DNA of 62,534 bases from Gammaproteobacteria bacterium (GTDB lineage Bacteria; Pseudomonadota; Gammaproteobacteria; PS1; Pseudothioglobaceae), in contig JAQWRQ010000047.1 in the NCBI GenBank assembly GCA_029243595.1, positions 1 through 62,534 on the forward strand, written 5' to 3'. A program made the translations under genes and the position numbers. The notes below the pieces were generated by a model that was given only the letters and a program-made list of their open reading frames with translations, searched no databases and had not been told where the DNA came from. Positions 10,768 through 19,233 of the stretch are shown here, one piece after another. Position 1 is the stretch's first letter, and each line of letters begins with the position of its first letter.

Positions 10768-10803
10768 ATTCCACTCCCAAGCCTTGCTTGGTGGGAGTGG
10801 AAT
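10768..10803. repeat. Perfect intergenic palindrome / hairpin after purL
   Basis: Arms ATTCCACTCCCA (10768-10779) and TGGGAGTGGAAT (10792-10803) are perfectly complementary, 12 bp, around a 12-base loop in which CCAAG/CTTGG offers an alternative inner pairing. No U-tract follows directly on the plus strand, so it is not a standard terminator. It may be a REP-like dispersed repeat or an mRNA 3'-end stabiliser for purL. The rest of the 10655-10863 gap is A/T-rich and shows no gene. TTGACA at 10823-10828 is a possible -35 for the next gene, with only a weak -10. Confidence 0.7.
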
Positions 10804-10863
10804 GGTGAAATTTTTGTAAATTTTGACAATGAACGATTTTTCTAATTTTTATCGGGTTAAATA

Positions 10864-11520
10864 GTGATTATGAATTATCAATTAATTCGCTCTAAACGCA
10901 AAACTTTGAGTCTGCAAATTAGCAGCAATGCTGAGCTCATTGTGCGTGCGCCGAATCGGTTATCAATTAAAAAAATAGATCAATTTATTAATGAAAAATC
11001 CAACTGGATTGAGAAAAAGTCAACATCTATCGATGCTAAAAAACCTCAAAAACATGGTTATATAGAGGGTGAAAAATTCTTATATTTGGGTGGTGAATAT
11101 CCGTTAAGTATTGATATCACCTATGCTAAAGGCTTGAGCTTTGATGGTCAAATATTCAGTCTTAATACCGGTGGAAAGCAGGAATTTTTGGCTTGGTATA
11201 AGACTGCTTTTAAAAATGTCGCCCTACCAAGACTGGATTATTATGCAGATCTTTATCAACTCAACTATCAACAAGTGCGCCTTAAGACGCAAATAACCCT
11301 ATGGGGTTCTTGTAGTGGTGTGAATAACATCAACCTTAACTACTTGCTTATTATGGCGCCAATGAGTGTTATCGACTATGTGATTGTGCATGAGCTTGCT
11401 CATACAAAGATTAAAAATCATTCGAAAGATTTCTGGCAATTGGTTGAATCAATATTGCCAAAATATAAAGTCAGCAAAAGCTGGCTTAAAGATAACGGCT
11501 ATAAGCTACATAACTTATAG
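10864..11520 (+). CDS. YgjP-like M48/DUF45 zinc metallopeptidase
   Basis: Predicted cytoplasmic zinc metallopeptidase of the YgjP / UTP pyrophosphatase-associated DUF45 group, in vivo substrate unknown. The zinc motif HELAH is at 176-180 in VIVHELAHTKIKNHSKDFW, and His186 is part of the extended family signature. An N-terminal beta-rich region starts with RSKRKTLSLQI, also typical. Length 218 residues is near the family norm. The start is GTG at 10864 with an ATG two codons later at 10870; neither has a clear ribosome-binding site. A 10-base tandem repeat (TAACTTATAG, 11511-11530) spans the stop codon. Confidence 0.85.
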   Translation: MIMNYQLIRSKRKTLSLQISSNAELIVRAPNRLSIKKIDQFINEKSNWIEKKSTSIDAKKPQKHGYIEGEKFLYLGGEYPLSIDITYAKGLSFDGQIFSLNTGGKQEFLAWYKTAFKNVALPRLDYYADLYQLNYQQVRLKTQITLWGSCSGVNNINLNYLLIMAPMSVIDYVIVHELAHTKIKNHSKDFWQLVESILPKYKVSKSWLKDNGYKLHNL

Positions 11521-11541
11521 TAACTTATAGCTGAAAACAAA

Positions 11542-11871
11542 TTACTTGTTATTAAACTTGTCTTGTGCTTCTTGCATTGCCGCTTCTAAAGTGCCCATTT
11601 CGGCCATTTCAACAATAATATCACCACCGCCCATTAACTCAGCATTGAAGTAAATTTGTGGGAAAGTTGGCCAATCTTGAAAATTGGGTAAATTTTGCAT
11701 CACCTCTTGATCTTCAAAAATATTCACATAAGCAAACTCAACACCCGTTGAAGCCAATGTTTGTGCTGCTTTAGCCGAGAAGCCACATTGTGGAAATTGT
11801 GGCGTGCCTTTCATATAAAGTACGATTGGTGCGCTATCTACTTGTGCTTGAATTCTTTCCATTATGTCCAT
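11542..11871 (-). CDS. grxD: Monothiol glutaredoxin, Grx4 type
   Basis: CGFS-type monothiol glutaredoxin that binds and transfers [2Fe-2S] clusters, often with BolA partners. It has 109 residues, with active-site CGFS at 29-32 in the context PQFPQCGFSAKA, a TFPQIY cis-Pro segment and GG(D) near residue 78, as expected for glutathione binding. The start ATG at 11871 is supported by AGGAG eight bases upstream, so the in-frame ATG three codons later is less likely. A dyad overlapping the probable -10 upstream resembles an IscR type I site, which would fit an Fe-S carrier. Confidence 0.95.
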   Translation of the reverse strand: MDIMERIQAQVDSAPIVLYMKGTPQFPQCGFSAKAAQTLASTGVEFAYVNIFEDQEVMQNLPNFQDWPTFPQIYFNAELMGGGDIIVEMAEMGTLEAAMQEAQDKFNNK

Positions 11872-11924
11872 TTGTATAACTCCTATTTTAATTTTTTTTA
11901 AACTTTGTTTAATGCTGAATGACC

Positions 11925-11937
11925 GAGTATTTTACTC
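11925..11937 (-). promoter_or_regulatory. Dyad over the grxD -10, possible IscR-type operator
   Basis: On the minus strand GAGTAAAATACTC is a near-perfect dyad whose core TAAAAT (11934 to 11929) can serve as the grxD -10, giving a leader of about 50 bases. TTGCGT at 11957-11952 is a weak -35 at 17 bases. The GAGTAAAATACTCGG layout resembles gammaproteobacterial IscR type I sites. The regulator assignment is inference. Confidence 0.4.
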
Positions 11938-11962
11938 TTATATTAATTATTACGCAATTGTT

Positions 11963-12553
11963 CTATTGTTTAATCGCCTGAGAAATTGTGTACTTTTGCC
12001 CTTGCTTCAGTTTTTTATAATTACCAAACACTGATTTAAAGTTATCTTTAATAAAATTACGCAAACCATTGATAGTAACAAAAGTAATCTTTCCGCCGGG
12101 TTTAAGTGCATCGTAAGCATCGTATAGAATAATACTAAGTTGCTCTCGCCCTACTTTAGCAGGCACATTTGAAATTATTTGATCGAAGTAATTATCTTTA
12201 TTGACACTTAAAAATGCATCAGATAAATAAGCCTCGGCATTATTAATATGATTAAGTTTGGCGTTTTTATTAGAGAGCTCTACCGCAATAAAATCTTTAT
12301 CCACCATGTGTACTTCACCCTGCGGACAAGACTTTGCCACACTAAGGCCAATTGGCCCATAACCACAACCAAGATCAAGACACTTATCCTCTGTAGCAAT
12401 ATCCAAATACTTCATTAGCAACAAAGTACCATCATCAATCGCACGCGGTGAAAAAACACCCCAACGCGTTTTAAGCGTTAGATCATGGCCCAATAAGTTA
12501 GTTTGAATGCTAAGGTCTTGCTTTAGCTTAGGAATATCTTGACGTGTAAACAT
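11963..12553 (-). CDS. Small class I SAM methyltransferase (MTS/RsmC-like)
   Basis: Predicted cytoplasmic SAM-dependent methyltransferase of the 'methyltransferase small' group (RsmC/RlmG/YbxB relatives), 196 residues. SAM motif I is CLDLGCGYGPIGL (about 58-70), followed by HMVDKD as the acidic ribose-binding strand. The motif IV position reads SNVPAK where N6/N2 methyltransferases usually have NPP, so the catalytic tetrapeptide is atypical. The protein has only the catalytic domain and lacks the duplicated N-terminal half of RsmC. It follows trhO by 6 bases in the same direction. Substrate unknown. Confidence 0.7.
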   Translation of the reverse strand: MFTRQDIPKLKQDLSIQTNLLGHDLTLKTRWGVFSPRAIDDGTLLLMKYLDIATEDKCLDLGCGYGPIGLSVAKSCPQGEVHMVDKDFIAVELSNKNAKLNHINNAEAYLSDAFLSVNKDNYFDQIISNVPAKVGREQLSIILYDAYDALKPGGKITFVTINGLRNFIKDNFKSVFGNYKKLKQGQKYTISQAIKQ

Positions 12554-12559
12554 AACGAA

Positions 12560-13519
12560 TTAACCTTGTTTTTTAAGCGCTTTTTTCTTAGCTTTGGTTG
12601 CGATTATTTGACTGGCGTTATCGCCAATGTGCTCTTCACCACGCGCTTTAGCTAATTGAACTTGGCGCTCTCTTTCACGGTATCGACTCACTTGATCGTT
12701 GCTTTTAGAGCCGTAACATCTTGGGCATGAGACACCTTTTTCGTAATGAGGATGGGCTTTATCTTCTTGTGTAATCGGGTAGCGACAAGCGTGGCATTGG
12801 TCGTATTGGCCTTGCTCTAAATTATGCTTAACCGCGACACGATCATCAAACACAAAGCACTCACCTTCCCAAAGGCTTTGGCTCTCGTCCATTTCTTCTA
12901 AGTATTTTAAAATACCGCCATGCAAGTGATAAACCGTATCAAAGCCTTGTGATTTTAAATAAGCCGTTGATTTTTCACAACGAATACCACCAGTACAAAA
13001 CATGGCTACTTTTTTGCCACGATACTGCTCTAAATTATCCTTAGTGTAAGTTGGAAACTCTCTAAAGGTTTCAGTGTTAGGGTTAATAGCGCCTTTAAAA
13101 CTACCAATTTCATATTCATAATTATTACGAGTGTCAATCAAGACCACATCAGGATCACTGATCAAATCATTCCAATCTTGAGGATCGACATAAGTACCTA
13201 CAGAAGACAAAGGATCAATATGTTCAACGCCTAGTGTTACGATTTCTTTTTTAAGTTTGACTTTTAAGCGCTTAAACGGAGTGTTTTCACTGTGTGAAAA
13301 CTTAACCTCCAGGTTATCAAATCGGCCATCATTATGCAAAAACTGAATAACACCATCAATTGATTTTTTTGAGCCTGAAATCGTACCGTTTAAGCCTTCT
13401 AAAGCCAAAAGAATTGTGCCTTTAACCTCTAATTCAACCATTAGCTCACGTAATGGAGTGCGAAATTCTTCAAAATCGTCTAATCGTACAAATTGATACA
13501 AGGCGCAAACAGTAAACAT
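12560..13519 (-). CDS. trhO: tRNA uridine(34) hydroxylase TrhO (rhodanese family)
   Basis: Oxygen-dependent hydroxylation of U34 in tRNA, giving 5-hydroxyuridine (formerly YceA). The 319-residue protein has an N-terminal acylphosphatase-like region (about 1-100). A rhodanese domain (about 115-215) carries Cys175 in FCTGGIRC, with Cys181 alongside. The C-terminal tail has paired Cys motifs (CHAC, CPRC) that could bind zinc. It is divergent from dxs across 125 bases containing a 16-bp palindrome with a TATAAT on each strand. The gene probably starts the trhO-methyltransferase-grxD run, although grxD also has its own candidate promoter. Confidence 0.93.
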   Translation of the reverse strand: MFTVCALYQFVRLDDFEEFRTPLRELMVELEVKGTILLALEGLNGTISGSKKSIDGVIQFLHNDGRFDNLEVKFSHSENTPFKRLKVKLKKEIVTLGVEHIDPLSSVGTYVDPQDWNDLISDPDVVLIDTRNNYEYEIGSFKGAINPNTETFREFPTYTKDNLEQYRGKKVAMFCTGGIRCEKSTAYLKSQGFDTVYHLHGGILKYLEEMDESQSLWEGECFVFDDRVAVKHNLEQGQYDQCHACRYPITQEDKAHPHYEKGVSCPRCYGSKSNDQVSRYRERERQVQLAKARGEEHIGDNASQIIATKAKKKALKKQG

Positions 13520-13574
13520 AGTAAGATTATTAAATAAAAAATCACCATTTTACTGCATCAACCCAATATCAACA

Positions 13575-13590
13575 ATTGATTATAATCAAT
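13575..13590. promoter_or_regulatory. 16-bp perfect palindrome with -10-like boxes on both strands
   Basis: ATTGATTATAATCAAT is identical to its reverse complement. It contains TATAAT on the plus strand (13581-13586) and on the minus strand (13584-13579), positioned between trhO and dxs. It may be a shared operator or a bidirectional -10. A second TATAAT (13618-13623) lies nearer dxs. Neither box has a good -35. Confidence 0.4.
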
Positions 13591-13644
13591 GCCAATATTG
13601 CAAATAGATCAAGCACGTATAATAAGAAGCTTTAAATATTTGCG

Positions 13645-15453
13645 TTGCACGTGCTCGACTCCATTCAATCCCCACAAGACGTCAAACAACTGGATTTAGA
13701 CCAACTACAGTCCTTGGTGGATGAAATACGTGCATTTCTAATTGAAAACATTCAAAAAACAGGGGGGCACTTAGCGCCCAACCTTGGCACAGTTGAATTA
13801 ACAGTCGCCATGCATTACGTGTTTGACACACCTGATGATAGCTTTGTATTTGATGTGGGGCATCAAGCCTACACCCATAAAATACTAACAGGTCGAAAAG
13901 ACAGGATGCCCACACTAAGAAAGAAAGATGGCTTAAGTGGCTTTACTAAACGCAGCGAAAGTACACACGATGCATTTGGCGCTGGACACTCATCTACTTC
14001 AATCAGTGCGGCGCTAGGTATCGCTATTGGTAACAAAGTTAATCAAGTCGATAACAAATCTATTGCAGTTATTGGTGATGGTGCGCTGACCGGTGGCATG
14101 TCATTTGAAGCACTGAATCATGCCGGAGATTCAGATGCTGATTTACTCATTATCTTAAATGACAATGACATGAGTATTTCTAAGAACGTAGGTGCAATGA
14201 ATAAATACCTGACCAAGCTTATTTCTGGCAAGGTTTACTCCACCATGAAATCTAAGTCTCTAGGTTTTTTAGAAAAAATGCCAATAATCCATGAGTTTGC
14301 CAAACGTTCAGAAGAGCACCTTAAAGGTATGGTCTTGCCAAGTACTTTGTTTGAAGAATTGGGCGTAGATTACTTTGGTCCTATTGATGGTCACGACATA
14401 CCCATGCTGGTTAAAACCTTGCAAAATCTAAAGCAGCTGAAAATGCCAAGACTGCTACACATTATTACCAAAAAGGGTTACGGCTTAAAAACCGCAGAAA
14501 ACGATCCTTGCAAATTCCATGGTATCGCCCCTGCTCAAAGTAACAGCTCTACATTGCCAAGCTATAGCTCTGTTTTTGGCCAATGGTTACTTAATACTGC
14601 TACTAATGACTCTCAACTAATGGCTATTACCCCAGCCATGTGTACCGGCTCAGGTATGAATGAATTTGAGGTTAAGTTTCCTGAGCAATATTTTGATGTG
14701 GGTATCGCTGAACAGCATGCGATTACCTTTGCAGGTGGTTTGGCCACTCAAGGTTTAAAGCCTGTGGTTTCAATTTACTCAACTTTTTTACAAAGAGGTT
14801 ACGACCAGCTGATTCACGATATTGCGCTACAAAATTTAAATGTAACCTTTGCTATTGATCGTGCTGGTTTGGTGGGGGCTGATGGCGCAACTCACGCAGG
14901 CAGTTTTGATTTGAGCTTTTTAAGGTGTATTCCTAATTTGGTGATTATGGCACCGAGTAATGCCATTGAAATGTATCAAATGCTAAATACCGCTTATCAG
15001 TTTAATGGCCCGGTTTGCGTGCGCTACCCTCGAGGAAATTCATTAATTAAAGACTATACTTCTGATGTTGCACTAGAAATTGGTAAGGCTAACATAGCTA
15101 GAATTGGTCAAAAAATAGCCATCTTCGCTTTTGGTACAACCCTTGATCAAGCGCTGATTGCAGGAGAATCATTAGATGCAACCGTGATTGATATGCGCTT
15201 TGTAAAACCTTTGGATGAGAAACTAATTTTAGAAACCTCTAAAACACACCAGCAGCTCATCACTATTGAAGATAACGCGATTGCTGGTGGTGCTGGCAGC
15301 AGTGTTAGTGAATTATTGCATGCACACCACATCAATACACCACTCGCCTTGTTAGGGTTGCCAGATAACTTTACCGAGCAAGGCTCGCAAGAAGAATTGT
15401 GCACTTTATATGGTTTAGATGCAGATGGCATCATCCAGGCCGTTCAATCATGA
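13645..15453 (+). CDS. dxs: 1-deoxy-D-xylulose-5-phosphate synthase
   Basis: Thiamine-diphosphate enzyme joining pyruvate and glyceraldehyde-3-phosphate, the first step of the MEP isoprenoid pathway. It also feeds thiamine and pyridoxal synthesis. The 602-residue protein has the GHQAYTHK segment (His near residue 74), the ThDP motif GDGALTGGMSFEALN (about 145-160) to NDN, the transketolase pyrimidine domain with GVGIAEQHA-like DVGIAEQHAIT (about 352-362), and a C-terminal transketolase domain. Start is ambiguous: TTG at 13645 or GTG at 13651. The next gene overlaps the stop by 4 bases (ATGA). Confidence 0.97.
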   Translation: MHVLDSIQSPQDVKQLDLDQLQSLVDEIRAFLIENIQKTGGHLAPNLGTVELTVAMHYVFDTPDDSFVFDVGHQAYTHKILTGRKDRMPTLRKKDGLSGFTKRSESTHDAFGAGHSSTSISAALGIAIGNKVNQVDNKSIAVIGDGALTGGMSFEALNHAGDSDADLLIILNDNDMSISKNVGAMNKYLTKLISGKVYSTMKSKSLGFLEKMPIIHEFAKRSEEHLKGMVLPSTLFEELGVDYFGPIDGHDIPMLVKTLQNLKQLKMPRLLHIITKKGYGLKTAENDPCKFHGIAPAQSNSSTLPSYSSVFGQWLLNTATNDSQLMAITPAMCTGSGMNEFEVKFPEQYFDVGIAEQHAITFAGGLATQGLKPVVSIYSTFLQRGYDQLIHDIALQNLNVTFAIDRAGLVGADGATHAGSFDLSFLRCIPNLVIMAPSNAIEMYQMLNTAYQFNGPVCVRYPRGNSLIKDYTSDVALEIGKANIARIGQKIAIFAFGTTLDQALIAGESLDATVIDMRFVKPLDEKLILETSKTHQQLITIEDNAIAGGAGSSVSELLHAHHINTPLALLGLPDNFTEQGSQEELCTLYGLDADGIIQAVQS

Positions 15454-15944
15454 AAAAAACACTCAAACGATTTAGCCCTAACCAAGAGGATTTAAAAAAT
15501 CACAAAAATTTAGGCTGGCTATCTAAACACTTACACGACGCTAGTTTGTGGAATTTTAACAGGCGCTCTATCTCTAAAGCATTCGCGGTTGGCTTATTTT
15601 GCGCCTTTGTTCCCGTGCCTTTTCAAATGTTACTAGCAGCGCCGGCTGCAGTTATTTTCTCGGCCAATTTACCTTTATCAGTTGCTTTGGTATGGATTAC
15701 CAACCCAATTACTATGCCACCGATCTATTACGGTTGTTATAAATTAGGCGCTTGGATACTGAATGTTGAAGTTCAGCAAGACTTTGTTATGTCGCTAGAT
15801 TACGTTTGGGAAGTGTTTGGGGTTATTTGGCAACCTTTCTTGCTGGGCTGTATGGTTGTTTCTGCTGTCAGTGCGTTTGTTGGTTATTGGGCAATTCAGG
15901 CGATCTACCGGTTCAAAGCTTATAAAAGATCTAGTCGCTCTTGA
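15450..15944 (+). CDS. DUF2062 family membrane protein
   Basis: A 164-residue membrane protein of the DUF2062 family, function unknown. I chose the ATG at 15450, which overlaps the dxs stop as ATGA. A longer in-frame opening to 15399 lies entirely within dxs and adds no recognisable sequence. There is a basic N-terminus, then a [21 protein letters not shown] block (about 38-58) leading into two hydrophobic segments, the conserved [13 protein letters not shown] motif (about 82-94) and a final membrane segment (about 126-152). The last 14 bases overlap the convergent ispG gene. Coupling to dxs suggests an envelope or isoprenoid-related context only loosely. Confidence 0.85.
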   Translation: MKKTLKRFSPNQEDLKNHKNLGWLSKHLHDASLWNFNRRSISKAFAVGLFCAFVPVPFQMLLAAPAAVIFSANLPLSVALVWITNPITMPPIYYGCYKLGAWILNVEVQQDFVMSLDYVWEVFGVIWQPFLLGCMVVSAVSAFVGYWAIQAIYRFKAYKRSSRS

Positions 15945-17007
15945 TTTGCGAGCGTATTTGCGCCTCTAACTCATCAACCAAGTTAGCATTCTCAATTTTA
16001 GAATGCGTTTGACCATTAATATAAAGTAAGTTCGGGCTACCACCTGTTAAACCAACAGAAACAGCTTTCGCCTCACCTGGGCCATTTACCACACAGCCAA
16101 TCACCGCTACATCGATTGGGTCAACAATATCTTCAAGGCGCGATTCCAACTCATTAACCACTGAAATTACATCAAACTTTTGTCGTGAACAAGATGGGCA
16201 AGCAATAAGATTCACCCCCTTCTTACGCAAGTGTAGAGATTTCAAAATATCAAAACCCACTTTAACCTCATCTACCGGATCAGAGGCTAACGACACACGA
16301 ATAGTGTCACCAATACCTTCAGACAACAACAAGCCTAAACCAATAGAAGATTTCACCGTGCCTGCTCTAAATGAGCCAGCTTCTGTAATACCTAGATGCA
16401 GCGGATTGTCAATTTGTGAAGCCAGTTGTTTATAAGCGAATACGGTCATGAATATTTCAGAGGCTTTAAGCGATATTTTAAAATTATCAAAATTAAGCTT
16501 GTCTAAAATATCGATATGTCTAAAGGCTGATTCCACCATGGCTTCTGGTGTTGGTTCGGTGTATTTTTTCTGCAAGTCTTTTTCTAATGAGCCGGCATTC
16601 ACACCGATACGAATAGGGATGTTATGATCTTTAGCTGATGCCACCACCTCTCTAACTCGGTCTTCTCGACCGATATTACCAGGGTTAATACGCAAACAAT
16701 CAGCGCCATACTCTGCCACTTTAAGTGCAATTTTATAGTCAAAATGAATATCGGTAATCAGCGGAATATTGGCTTGCTGTTTAATGGCTTTAAAAGCTTC
16801 GGCAGCTTCCATGGTTGGCACTGAAACACGTACTAAATCTGCACCTGCGTCTGCAATTGATTGGATTTGAGCAAGCGTCGAATCAATATCACAGGTATCT
16901 GTGTTGGTCATACTTTGTACGGCTATTGGCGCATCACCACCAATAGCAACATCACCGACAAAAATTTGTCGTGATTTCCTTCGGGCTATAGTATGGATAG
17001 GTTTCAT
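15931..17007 (-). CDS. ispG: 4-hydroxy-3-methylbut-2-enyl diphosphate synthase
   Basis: Penultimate step of the MEP pathway: reductive conversion of MEcPP to HMBPP by a [4Fe-4S] enzyme. The protein has 358 residues. Cluster ligands Cys270, Cys273 (CPSC) and Cys305 ([10 protein letters not shown]) with Glu312 are at positions that match the E. coli enzyme. The N-terminal TIM-barrel region ([35 protein letters not shown]) is intact. It is the last gene of the ndk-rlmN-small protein-ispG run and overlaps the small membrane protein gene by 4 bases. A convergent neighbour overlaps its 3' end. Confidence 0.97.
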   Translation of the reverse strand: MKPIHTIARRKSRQIFVGDVAIGGDAPIAVQSMTNTDTCDIDSTLAQIQSIADAGADLVRVSVPTMEAAEAFKAIKQQANIPLITDIHFDYKIALKVAEYGADCLRINPGNIGREDRVREVVASAKDHNIPIRIGVNAGSLEKDLQKKYTEPTPEAMVESAFRHIDILDKLNFDNFKISLKASEIFMTVFAYKQLASQIDNPLHLGITEAGSFRAGTVKSSIGLGLLLSEGIGDTIRVSLASDPVDEVKVGFDILKSLHLRKKGVNLIACPSCSRQKFDVISVVNELESRLEDIVDPIDVAVIGCVVNGPGEAKAVSVGLTGGSPNLLYINGQTHSKIENANLVDELEAQIRSQIKSD

Positions 17008-17294
17008 GGATTTTCTCGATTAAAGGTTTGCATTACTTCGTCTAAATTTTCTAACATTTGAGGTGTTTTTTGTTTACCTTGAATAGGGCTTACGACAATA
17101 GGAATTATCTCTATGGCTGGTTCAAGCTCAGGCTCGCTAATCACAATCAATGTTGAGCGAGGCTCTTTTGGGTTTTGTTTGTTATCAAAATACCAATAAG
17201 CAGCTACACCCGCCAGCAATAAAAATAAAATCCATAATTTGGATTTATTATTACTTTTTTTTTCTTTGGGATAGTAGTCAATTCCATCTATCAT
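17004..17294 (-). CDS. Small single-pass membrane protein in the rodZ position
   Basis: A 96-residue protein of unknown function. It has a basic N-terminus ([10 protein letters not shown]), one membrane segment (about residues 19-36, [17 protein letters not shown]) and a periplasmic tail rich in Pro and Glu (about 37-96). It overlaps rlmN by one base (TAATG) and ispG by four, so translation is probably coupled across all three. In enterobacteria the rlmN-ispG interval holds pilF and rodZ. Topology (cytoplasmic N-terminus, one TM, periplasmic tail) resembles RodZ without its helix-turn-helix domain, but I see no sequence match that proves descent. Confidence 0.7.
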   Translation of the reverse strand: MIDGIDYYPKEKKSNNKSKLWILFLLLAGVAAYWYFDNKQNPKEPRSTLIVISEPELEPAIEIIPIVVSPIQGKQKTPQMLENLDEVMQTFNRENP

Positions 17295-18355
17295 TATTGT
17301 GTACGCTTAGTTTTATCTACTACTCGCCCTGCCAATTGACCACAAGCTGCATCTACATCTTCACCACGGGTTTTTCGAGTCATTGTGCGGATACCATTCT
17401 TAAATAAAACATCCTGAAAGGCTTCAATTGTAGCTGTTTTTGAAGTTTTATACTGACTTTCTGGAAAAGGGTTGAATGGAATTAAATTAACCTTAGCAGA
17501 AACACCTTTTAATAATTTTGCCAATTGCTTGGCTTGACGAATACTGTCATTCACCCCATCCAGCATGACATATTCAAATAAAATATGTCGCTCTTGGGTG
17601 CCGGCAGTCAGGTAGTTTTGACAAGCGGCCATTAGCACATCAATCGGGTATTTTTGGTTAATAGGCACTAATTCGTCGCGCAACACATCATCGGGTGCGT
17701 GCAGGGAAATAGCCAAGCTCACAGGCGTTGTGTCTGCCATACGTAATAAAGCAGGCACAACACCTGAAGTTGAAATCGTTACTTTGCGTCGTGATAATCC
17801 AAAAGCCCAATCATCCAAAAGCAAATCACAGGCGTCGTAAACTGCTTTTTCATTTAACAAGGGCTCGCCCATCCCCATAAACACAACGTTGGAAATACGC
17901 TTACCTTTGTCATTTAAGTATTGCTGGGCAACCATTACTTGGCCGATAATTTCAGCCGTTGACAAGTTTCGATTAAAGCCTTGTGCGCCGGTTGAGCAAA
18001 AAGTACAAGCCAAAGAACAACCCACTTGTGACGAAATACAAAGCGTACCTCGATCTTTTTCAGGGATATAAACCGTTTCAATATGGTTATTTTGACCCAA
18101 GTCAATCACCCACTTAACCACACCGTCTAATGAAAAGTTTTGCTTAGCAATCGTAGGTAGCTCCAAAGTCGCTGCTTCGTTTAATTTCTCCCTAAGGCCT
18201 TTGCTCAAATTTAACATCTGATTAAAGTCTAACTGGTTCTTATGGTAAACCCACTGCATAAATTGCTTAGTTCGATAGGGTTTTTCACCTAATTCAGCAA
18301 AGAAATTATTCAAATCTGATTGTGTTAGATTAAATAGATTTTGTTTGTTTATCAT
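17294..18355 (-). CDS. rlmN: Dual-specificity 23S rRNA/tRNA adenine-C2 methyltransferase
   Basis: Radical-SAM enzyme that methylates C2 of A2503 in 23S rRNA and A37 in some tRNAs. I start it at the ATG at 18355 (353 residues); the in-frame GTG at 18376 lies inside a hairpin and adds seven atypical residues. The radical-SAM cluster motif is CSLACTFC, with Cys113, Cys117 and Cys120. The methyl-carrying Cys near the C-terminus is Cys338 in DAACGQL. GEPLLN and SLHAPDD motifs are present. No clear Shine-Dalgarno precedes the ATG. A terminator-like hairpin lies just 11 bases upstream, separating it from ndk. Confidence 0.96.
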   Translation of the reverse strand: MINKQNLFNLTQSDLNNFFAELGEKPYRTKQFMQWVYHKNQLDFNQMLNLSKGLREKLNEAATLELPTIAKQNFSLDGVVKWVIDLGQNNHIETVYIPEKDRGTLCISSQVGCSLACTFCSTGAQGFNRNLSTAEIIGQVMVAQQYLNDKGKRISNVVFMGMGEPLLNEKAVYDACDLLLDDWAFGLSRRKVTISTSGVVPALLRMADTTPVSLAISLHAPDDVLRDELVPINQKYPIDVLMAACQNYLTAGTQERHILFEYVMLDGVNDSIRQAKQLAKLLKGVSAKVNLIPFNPFPESQYKTSKTATIEAFQDVLFKNGIRTMTRKTRGEDVDAACGQLAGRVVDKTKRTQ

Positions 18356-18366
18356 GTGTAGAAAAT

Positions 18367-18396
18367 AAATACGCACAGATCATGCTGTGCGTATTT
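18367..18396 (-). terminator. Terminator-like hairpin between ndk and rlmN
   Basis: Perfect 12-bp arms AAATACGCACAG (18367-18378) and CTGTGCGTATTT (18385-18396) flank a 6-base loop. On the minus strand the 3' arm runs into TTTATTTT. It should end or attenuate the ndk transcript 11 bases before the rlmN start, so some read-through must feed rlmN unless a promoter is hidden in ndk. Confidence 0.75.
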
Positions 18397-18424
18397 GTGC
18401 TTAAAAAAAGTTGATTATGGCCTT

Positions 18425-18850
18425 TTACCTTGTGCGTGGACAAACACCGTCTTTACCAAAGAAATACTCAATCTCAATTGCTGCATTCTCTAAAGAATCA
18501 GAACCATGCACGGCATTTTCATCTAAAGAATTAGCAAAGTCTGCACGAATCGTATCTGGGGCAGCCTCTTGTGGATTTGTTGCGCCCATAATTTCACGGT
18601 GTTTAGCGACTACATTATCGCCCTCTAATACCTGTACCATCACTGGCCCAGAGGTCATAAATTCCACTAATTCACCGTAAAAAGGTCTGTCCTTATGTAC
18701 TGCATAAAAACCACCAGCAAGATCATCGTCTAAATGTAGCATTTTAGCGGCTACAATTTTAAAACCCGCCTGCTCAAAACGAGAATAAATTTGACCAATA
18801 ACATTTTTTGCAACTGCGTCTGGCTTAATGATTGATAAAGTGCGCTCCAT
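18425..18850 (-). CDS. ndk: Nucleoside diphosphate kinase
   Basis: Moves the gamma phosphate from ATP to other (d)NDPs through a phospho-His intermediate. I start it at the ATG at 18850 (141 residues, close to the 143 of E. coli). The upstream GTG at 18862 would add MDTL before the usual [12 protein letters not shown]. The phosphate-accepting His115 is in NAVHGSDS, and the protein ends with the conserved CPRTR. It sits upstream of rlmN with a hairpin between, the same ndk-rlmN-ispG order as in E. coli. Confidence 0.96.
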   Translation of the reverse strand: MERTLSIIKPDAVAKNVIGQIYSRFEQAGFKIVAAKMLHLDDDLAGGFYAVHKDRPFYGELVEFMTSGPVMVQVLEGDNVVAKHREIMGATNPQEAAPDTIRADFANSLDENAVHGSDSLENAAIEIEYFFGKDGVCPRTR

Positions 18851-18909
18851 TAGGGTGTCCACTAAATAAGTAAATCAGTCATTTTAACTTAATTCGAGTC
18901 TTATTTCAG

Positions 18910-18938
18910 GCATAAAAAAAGCACCCTAAGGTGCTTTT
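18910..18938 (-). terminator. Factor-independent terminator after hup
   Basis: AAAAGCACC (18917-18925), loop CTAA, GGTGCTTTT (18930-18938). On the minus strand the stem is followed by a run of T residues, giving a classic intrinsic terminator about 20 bases after the hup stop codon. Confidence 0.85.
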
Positions 18939-18957
18939 AAAATAAACGGTTAAATAA

Positions 18958-19233
18958 TTAACCGTTTACTGCGTCTTTAAGTGCTTTACCTGCTTTAAAA
19001 GCTGCCACTTTAGATGCTTTAATTTGAATAGCTGCACCCGTTTGTGGGTTACGACCTGTGCGTGCTGCACGATCTCTAACAACAAAAGAGCCAAAGCCCG
19101 TTAACTGTACACCGTCACCACTAGACATAGCACCAGTAATTGCATCTGTTGTTGCATTTAATGCACGACCTGCGTCTGCTTTAGAAAGGTTTGCTGCTGA
19201 TGCGATTGCATCGATTAATTCTGATTTGTTCAT
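18958..19233 (-). CDS. hup: HU-family nucleoid protein
   Basis: Histone-like DNA-binding protein that bends and compacts DNA as a dimer. It has 91 residues, the standard HU length. It starts [12 protein letters not shown] and has the [21 protein letters not shown] beta-arm region (about 47-67), including the RNPQTG tip whose Pro intercalates in the minor groove, and ends in [10 protein letters not shown]. The ribosome-binding site GAGGAGAG precedes the ATG. It is monocistronic: a strong terminator follows and about 170 bases of non-coding sequence precede it. Confidence 0.96.
   Translation of the reverse strand: MNKSELIDAIASAANLSKADAGRALNATTDAITGAMSSGDGVQLTGFGSFVVRDRAARTGRNPQTGAAIQIKASKVAAFKAGKALKDAVNG

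Noticed and set aside
10655-10863. Longest gene-free gap, examined for a tRNA or small RNA
   Set aside because: No cloverleaf, no TTCGA-type T-loop and no RNA family recognised; only the palindrome and a -35-like TTGACA were found.
11511-11530. Tandem 10-base repeat TAACTTATAG at the end of the YgjP-like gene
   Set aside because: Two copies only, probably a replication-slippage duplication next to the stop codon; no array.
18356-18376. Upstream in-frame GTG start for rlmN
   Set aside because: It lies inside the terminator hairpin and adds residues not typical of RlmN.
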